Positions 32,580 through 35,210 of a stretch of 35,210 nucleotides of DNA are shown in pieces. The notes beneath the pieces were generated by a model that saw nothing but the letters and a program-made list of their open reading frames with translations, searched no databases and was not told the origin of the DNA. The position numbers and the translations under genes are program-made. Every line of letters begins with the position of its first letter. Position 1 is the stretch's first letter. Source of the DNA: an uncultured Eubacteriales bacterium (GTDB lineage: Bacteria > Bacillota > Clostridia > Lachnospirales > Lachnospiraceae); NCBI GenBank assembly GCA_949289145.1, contig CASEML010000076.1, positions 1-35,210 of the forward strand, written 5' to 3'.

Positions 32580-33581
32580 ATGGCATTTATTGATGTGATT
32601 AAGAACAGAGCAAGACAAGATAAAAAAACAATCGTACTTCCGGAAACCAAGGATAAAAGAACTTTAATCGCAGCGGCACAGGTAATCAAAGAAGGTATTG
32701 CAGATATTATTATGGTTGGCGTGGAAGAAAAAATATTAGATGGTGCCAACTGGCTGGATGTTGATTTGAGTGGGGTGAAGATTGTTGAGCCGCATAATAC
32801 GCCAAAATTAGACGAATACGTTGAGCTTTTATATGAAACACGTAAAAATAAAGGAATGACCAGAGAAAAGGCAAGGGAAACGCTTTTAAATGATTGGCTG
32901 ACGTTTGGTGTTATCATGGTAAAGGCAAAGGATGCAGACGGAATGGTGGCAGGTGCATGTCATGCCACGGCAGACGTGTTGAGACCCTCTTTGCAGATAT
33001 TAAAAACTGCACCGGGAACAAAATTGGTATCGGGCTTTTTTATTTTAGATGTGCCAAATTGTGAATATGGAGAAAACGGAACCTTTCTGTTTGCAGATTG
33101 TGGTTTGAATCAGGATCCTACAGCAGAAGAAATGGCAGCTATTGCAGACAGCAGTGCAAAAAGCTTCCGTAATTTAGTCGGAGCAAAACCGGTAATTGCC
33201 ATGCTTTCCCATTCTACCAAAGGAAGTGCAAAACACCCATTGGTGGATAAGGTAGTGGAAGCAACAAGAATTGCAAAAGAGCAGTATCCGCATTTGACAT
33301 TAGACGGAGAGCTTCAGACAGATGCTGCTTTAGTTCCTTCCATTGGTGCTTCTAAAGCACCGGGCAGTGAAGTAGCAGGTCATGCAAATGTATTATTGTT
33401 TCCGAATCTGGACTGTGGTAATATTGGATACAAACTGGTGCAGCGTTTGGCAAAGGCAGAAGCTTACGGACCAATGTTACAGGGAATTGCAAGACCGGTA
33501 AACGACTTATCCAGAGGCTGCTCTGCTCAGGATATTGTAGGTGTTATTGCATTGACAGCGGTGCAGGCACAGTTAGTATAA
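32580..33581 (+). CDS. pta: Phosphate acetyltransferase
   Basis: Pta interconverts acetyl-CoA and acetyl phosphate; with acetate kinase it yields ATP and acetate in fermentation. The 333-residue single-domain protein has KKTIVLPETKDKRTLIAA at the N-terminus and TFGVIMVKAKDADGMVAGA. It also has FADCGLNQDPTAEEMA, MLSHSTKGSAKH, the DGELQTDAAL substrate loop and VLLFPNLDCGNIGYKL near the C-terminus. AAAGGGGA precedes the ATG. The usual partner ackA does not follow; DUF177-rpmF comes next behind its own promoter. Confidence 0.96.
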   Translation: MAFIDVIKNRARQDKKTIVLPETKDKRTLIAAAQVIKEGIADIIMVGVEEKILDGANWLDVDLSGVKIVEPHNTPKLDEYVELLYETRKNKGMTREKARETLLNDWLTFGVIMVKAKDADGMVAGACHATADVLRPSLQILKTAPGTKLVSGFFILDVPNCEYGENGTFLFADCGLNQDPTAEEMAAIADSSAKSFRNLVGAKPVIAMLSHSTKGSAKHPLVDKVVEATRIAKEQYPHLTLDGELQTDAALVPSIGASKAPGSEVAGHANVLLFPNLDCGNIGYKLVQRLAKAEAYGPMLQGIARPVNDLSRGCSAQDIVGVIALTAVQAQLV

Positions 33582-33597
33582 GCTAACCTTGTAATAA

Positions 33598-33611
33598 GTA
33601 ACAGTTCAGCT
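33598..33611 (+). repeat. Isolated end of the GTAACAGTTCAGC repeat family
   Basis: GTAACAGTTCAGCT exactly matches the consensus terminus of the palindromic elements elsewhere in the window, but no matching inverted end is visible nearby. It may be a remnant left after loss of an element between pta and DUF177, or a chance match. Confidence 0.4.
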
Positions 33612-33639
33612 ATAATACATAAAAAAATTAATTTATCGG

Positions 33640-33668
33640 TTGACAAATAGGAAAGACATGGGTATAAT
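33640..33668 (+). promoter_or_regulatory. Perfect-consensus sigma-A promoter of DUF177-rpmF
   Basis: TTGACA (33640-33645) and TATAAT (33663-33668) are separated by exactly 17 bp, ideal for sigma-A. It lies 26 bp upstream of the DUF177 start codon, leaving a short leader with AGGAG. Strong constitutive expression fits a ribosomal protein operon. Confidence 0.85.
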
Positions 33669-33694
33669 TGTTTAGGTGTGAATAGGAGACTATT

Positions 33695-34222
33695 ATGCAA
33701 ATACATTTATCAGAAATTTTGTCCAAAGAAGGCAAAAGCATAGAAAAAGAAATTGAGTTTGGTCAGGAAAACTTTAAAGTAGCAGGACAGGATTACAAAA
33801 TTGTGAAGCGGAAGCCTATAAAACTGACCATTTCTAATCAGGGAAATCAGGAGTTGTTGATTTCGGCAAAAACGGATTTGGCGGTGGCTATTCCGTGTAG
33901 CAGGTGCCTTAAGGACGTAATTACTGAATTCTGCTTGGATTTTTTCAGAGAGGTGGATATGAAAATGTCACAGGAGGAAAAAGGTGAGCAGATCGATGAA
34001 AACAATTATATAGCAGGATATGAGCTGGATGTGGATGCATTAATTGCAGACGAACTGGTTCTTCAGTGGCCAATGAAGGTTCTCTGTAAAGAGGATTGTA
34101 AGGGTATTTGTCCTGTTTGTGGAAAAAATTTAAACGAACAGGAATGTGAATGTGACAGAACAGTTTTGGACCCACGTATGGCAGCGTTCCTCGATATATT
34201 TGATCAATTTAAGGAGGTGTAA
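33695..34222 (+). CDS. YceD family protein (DUF177), metal-binding
   Basis: A 175-residue protein of the DUF177/YceD family, found almost everywhere upstream of rpmF and linked to 23S rRNA or large-subunit accumulation. It has the AIPCSRCLKD region and a C-terminal cysteine-rich CKEDCKGICPVCGKNLNEQE segment that probably binds zinc. AGGAG precedes the ATG. Only three bases separate its stop from the rpmF start, and the rpmF ribosome site AAGGAGG lies in its last codons. Confidence 0.92.
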   Translation: MQIHLSEILSKEGKSIEKEIEFGQENFKVAGQDYKIVKRKPIKLTISNQGNQELLISAKTDLAVAIPCSRCLKDVITEFCLDFFREVDMKMSQEEKGEQIDENNYIAGYELDVDALIADELVLQWPMKVLCKEDCKGICPVCGKNLNEQECECDRTVLDPRMAAFLDIFDQFKEV

Positions 34223-34225
34223 CAT

Positions 34226-34405
34226 ATGTCTATCTGTCCAAAGAATAAATCTTCTAAAGCAAGAAGAGATAAAAGAAGAGCAAACTGGAAAATGTCTGCT
34301 CCAACTTTAGTAAAGTGCAGTAAATGCGGAAAATTAATGATGCCTCACAGAGTTTGTAAAGCTTGTGGCTCATATAACAAGAAAGAAATCATTGCAGTTG
34401 ATTAA
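34226..34405 (+). CDS. rpmF: 50S ribosomal protein L32
   Basis: A 59-residue basic protein with an AAGGAGGTG ribosome site 6-7 bases before the ATG. It opens MSICPKNKSSKARRDKRRA, the L32 N-terminal signature. It continues to a zinc ribbon with two CxxC pairs, C31-C34 (CSKCG) and C44-C47 (CKACG), i.e. the zinc-binding C+ form of L32. Translational coupling with DUF177 is likely. In many relatives plsX, acpP and rnc follow; here a terminator and AT-rich DNA follow instead. Confidence 0.95.
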   Translation: MSICPKNKSSKARRDKRRANWKMSAPTLVKCSKCGKLMMPHRVCKACGSYNKKEIIAVD

Positions 34406-34468
34406 TGCTTAAAAATCAAGGGTTTTCAGCATTTTAAATTGGGATAAAGTTATGATTTAACCCAATTT
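34404..34468 (+). terminator. Two consecutive hairpins after rpmF
   Basis: The first hairpin (AATGCT at 34404-34409 with AGCATT at 34428-34433, extended by AAAA/TTTT) includes the last bases of the stop codon and is followed by TT. The second (AAATTGGG at 34436-34443 with CCCAATTT at 34461-34468) ends in a short T run. Together they probably terminate the DUF177-rpmF transcript. Confidence 0.6.
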
Positions 34469-34571
34469 TAACCCATTTGAAACTGTACAATTAAATAGTT
34501 GGATATGATATTGTATGTATAGGGATAAAGATTTTTTTCTTTGTCTCTATTTTTGTTTAAAAGGGAGAGAT

Positions 34572-34916
34572 GTGTTTGAGAAAAATAATAAATGCAATGT
34601 TGAATGTGTTTTGAAAGACTACAATATAAACTTGTCTATGTTTATAAAAATAATAGATGAAAAGACTGCCATGATTCTTTTGGCAGAAAAAGAAATATTC
34701 ATAGAAAGCAACGAGCAACATATTATAATTGATGCAGTTAATCTATCTAATATATACAAAGAAAAATATGGTGATGTTGCTTTTTCAGATAATAAAGAAA
34801 AATTATCAAAAGCAGAAATAGAAGAAATTCTCATTAATAGATTAGAAAGAATTGTTAAATTGAAAATATATACAATTTTGGAGAATTATATAGATTCAAT
34901 TAAAGATATAGTTTAG
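34572..34916 (+). CDS. Unrecognised small protein in AT-rich DNA
   Basis: A frame of 114 residues if started at GTG 34572, which has AAGGGAGAG just upstream; the frame is open from an ATG at 34515 with no ribosome site. The sequence is lysine/isoleucine/glutamate-rich. It appears to form a beta-strand region (FIKIIDEKTAMILLAEKEIF) followed by long helices (KLSKAEIEEILINRLERIV, LKIYTILENYIDSIKDIV). There is no signal peptide or membrane segment. Base composition is far more AT-rich than the neighbouring housekeeping genes, suggesting acquired DNA. I cannot name a family. Confidence 0.55.
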   Translation: MFEKNNKCNVECVLKDYNINLSMFIKIIDEKTAMILLAEKEIFIESNEQHIIIDAVNLSNIYKEKYGDVAFSDNKEKLSKAEIEEILINRLERIVKLKIYTILENYIDSIKDIV

Positions 34917-35095
34917 ATAGATAACAATGAAAATATTATATATAATGGCATAGATAAATAGTTCATATTTGACACTTGCATATAATAATCATTCCCACAA
35001 AAAAGATTAATTTAATTCTAATAAAAAATATGATTAGTTTAAAATTATCCTTAAATTTCGCTTTACATAATCAAAATATATTTTATTATTGGCGT

Positions 35096-35138
35096 AAAAA
35101 ATAGGGATAGAAGAGCATTGTAGCTCAACTATCCCTAT
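35096..35138 (-). terminator. Minus-strand rho-independent terminator near the window end
   Basis: ATAGGGATAG (35101-35110) pairs with CTATCCCTAT (35129-35138), with an inner GAGC/GCTC stem and an ATTGTA loop. The A run at 35096-35101 reads as six Ts on the minus strand after the stem, so it terminates transcription entering from the right. The rest of 34917-35095 is AT-rich DNA without a credible gene. Confidence 0.75.
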
Positions 35139-35169
35139 AATTATTATAAATTGGAAAATATTTATTATA

Positions 35170-35210
35170 TCATTTTAGTTTATTTTCAACCTGCGCTCGC
35201 CATTTTGTGG
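35170..35210 (-). CDS. Possible C-terminal tail of a minus-strand gene extending beyond the window
   Basis: The terminator at 35096-35138 implies a minus-strand gene ending close to the right edge. Two minus frames are open at the edge. One ends TKWRAQVENKLK with its stop at 35172-35170; the other ends PQNGERRLKIN with its stop at 35177-35175. Either could be the real tail, and too little is present to identify the protein. Confidence 0.2.
   Translation of the reverse strand, partial: TKWRAQVENKLK

Noticed and set aside
34917-35095. Possible TTGACA/TATAAT promoter near 34972-34985
   Set aside because: The two boxes are only 6 bp apart, and no gene follows before the minus-strand terminator.

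Overview
The window looks like the chromosome of a low-to-moderate-GC anaerobic Firmicute, most likely Lachnospiraceae (Clostridia). The evidence is the YerC/YecD TrpR-like protein, DUF1836, UPF0237-UPF0210, TmcAL, YycJ-type and PFL-family genes, a fused FolB-FolK, a biotin-carrier-less oxaloacetate decarboxylase alpha chain, AGGAGG-type ribosome binding sites and sigma-A style promoters. Almost everything is housekeeping. I see no rRNA, tRNA, CRISPR array, prophage or complete IS element. The accessory content lies in intergenic palindromic repeats and in an AT-rich segment at the right end.

Left part (1-7200): the 3' end of an oxaloacetate decarboxylase/pyruvate carboxylase carboxyltransferase subunit, a nitroreductase, then a long co-directional block pyrB-pyrI-folC-folE-HD hydrolase-folP-folBK. 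The block joins aspartate transcarbamylase (catalytic plus regulatory chain) to nearly the whole pterin branch of folate synthesis. The one pterin step without an obvious enzyme, dephosphorylation of dihydroneopterin triphosphate, may belong to the HD hydrolase. Next (7200-14600): uvrB-uvrA (nucleotide excision repair) behind a LexA-box-like palindrome, followed closely by maf, a Cof-type HAD phosphatase, a small unknown protein and a histidine phosphatase.

Middle (14600-20000): a minus-strand orphan lipoprotein substrate-binding protein, a PHP phosphatase, YerC/TrpR-like regulator, DUF1836 (minus), an Lrp/AsnC regulator (minus) and, divergent from it, aspartate ammonia-lyase. Then pcrA, an orphan zf-HC2 membrane protein, polA, coaE, an FtsA-like actin-fold protein with a long C-terminal extension, a YycJ-type metallo-beta-lactamase hydrolase, an ACT protein and a PFL-family protein (20200-31050). 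Right part (31080-34400): tmcAL (minus) divergent from pta, then DUF177 and rpmF behind a perfect-consensus promoter. From about 34410 the sequence becomes very AT-rich, with one unrecognised small ORF and a minus-strand terminator, where many relatives would continue with plsX-acpP-rnc.

The most unusual feature is a family of intergenic imperfect palindromes sharing the terminal motif GTAACAGTTCAGC. Two 141-bp copies flank pcrA. Their hairpin arms differ at three positions in the stem region compared, and every difference is compensated on the opposite arm. A third copy upstream of the lrp homologue has the same ends but an unrelated core. Decayed copies or single ends occur after the PHP gene, beside the first pcrA-flanking copy, and between pta and DUF177. 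No mobilising enzyme is visible in the window.
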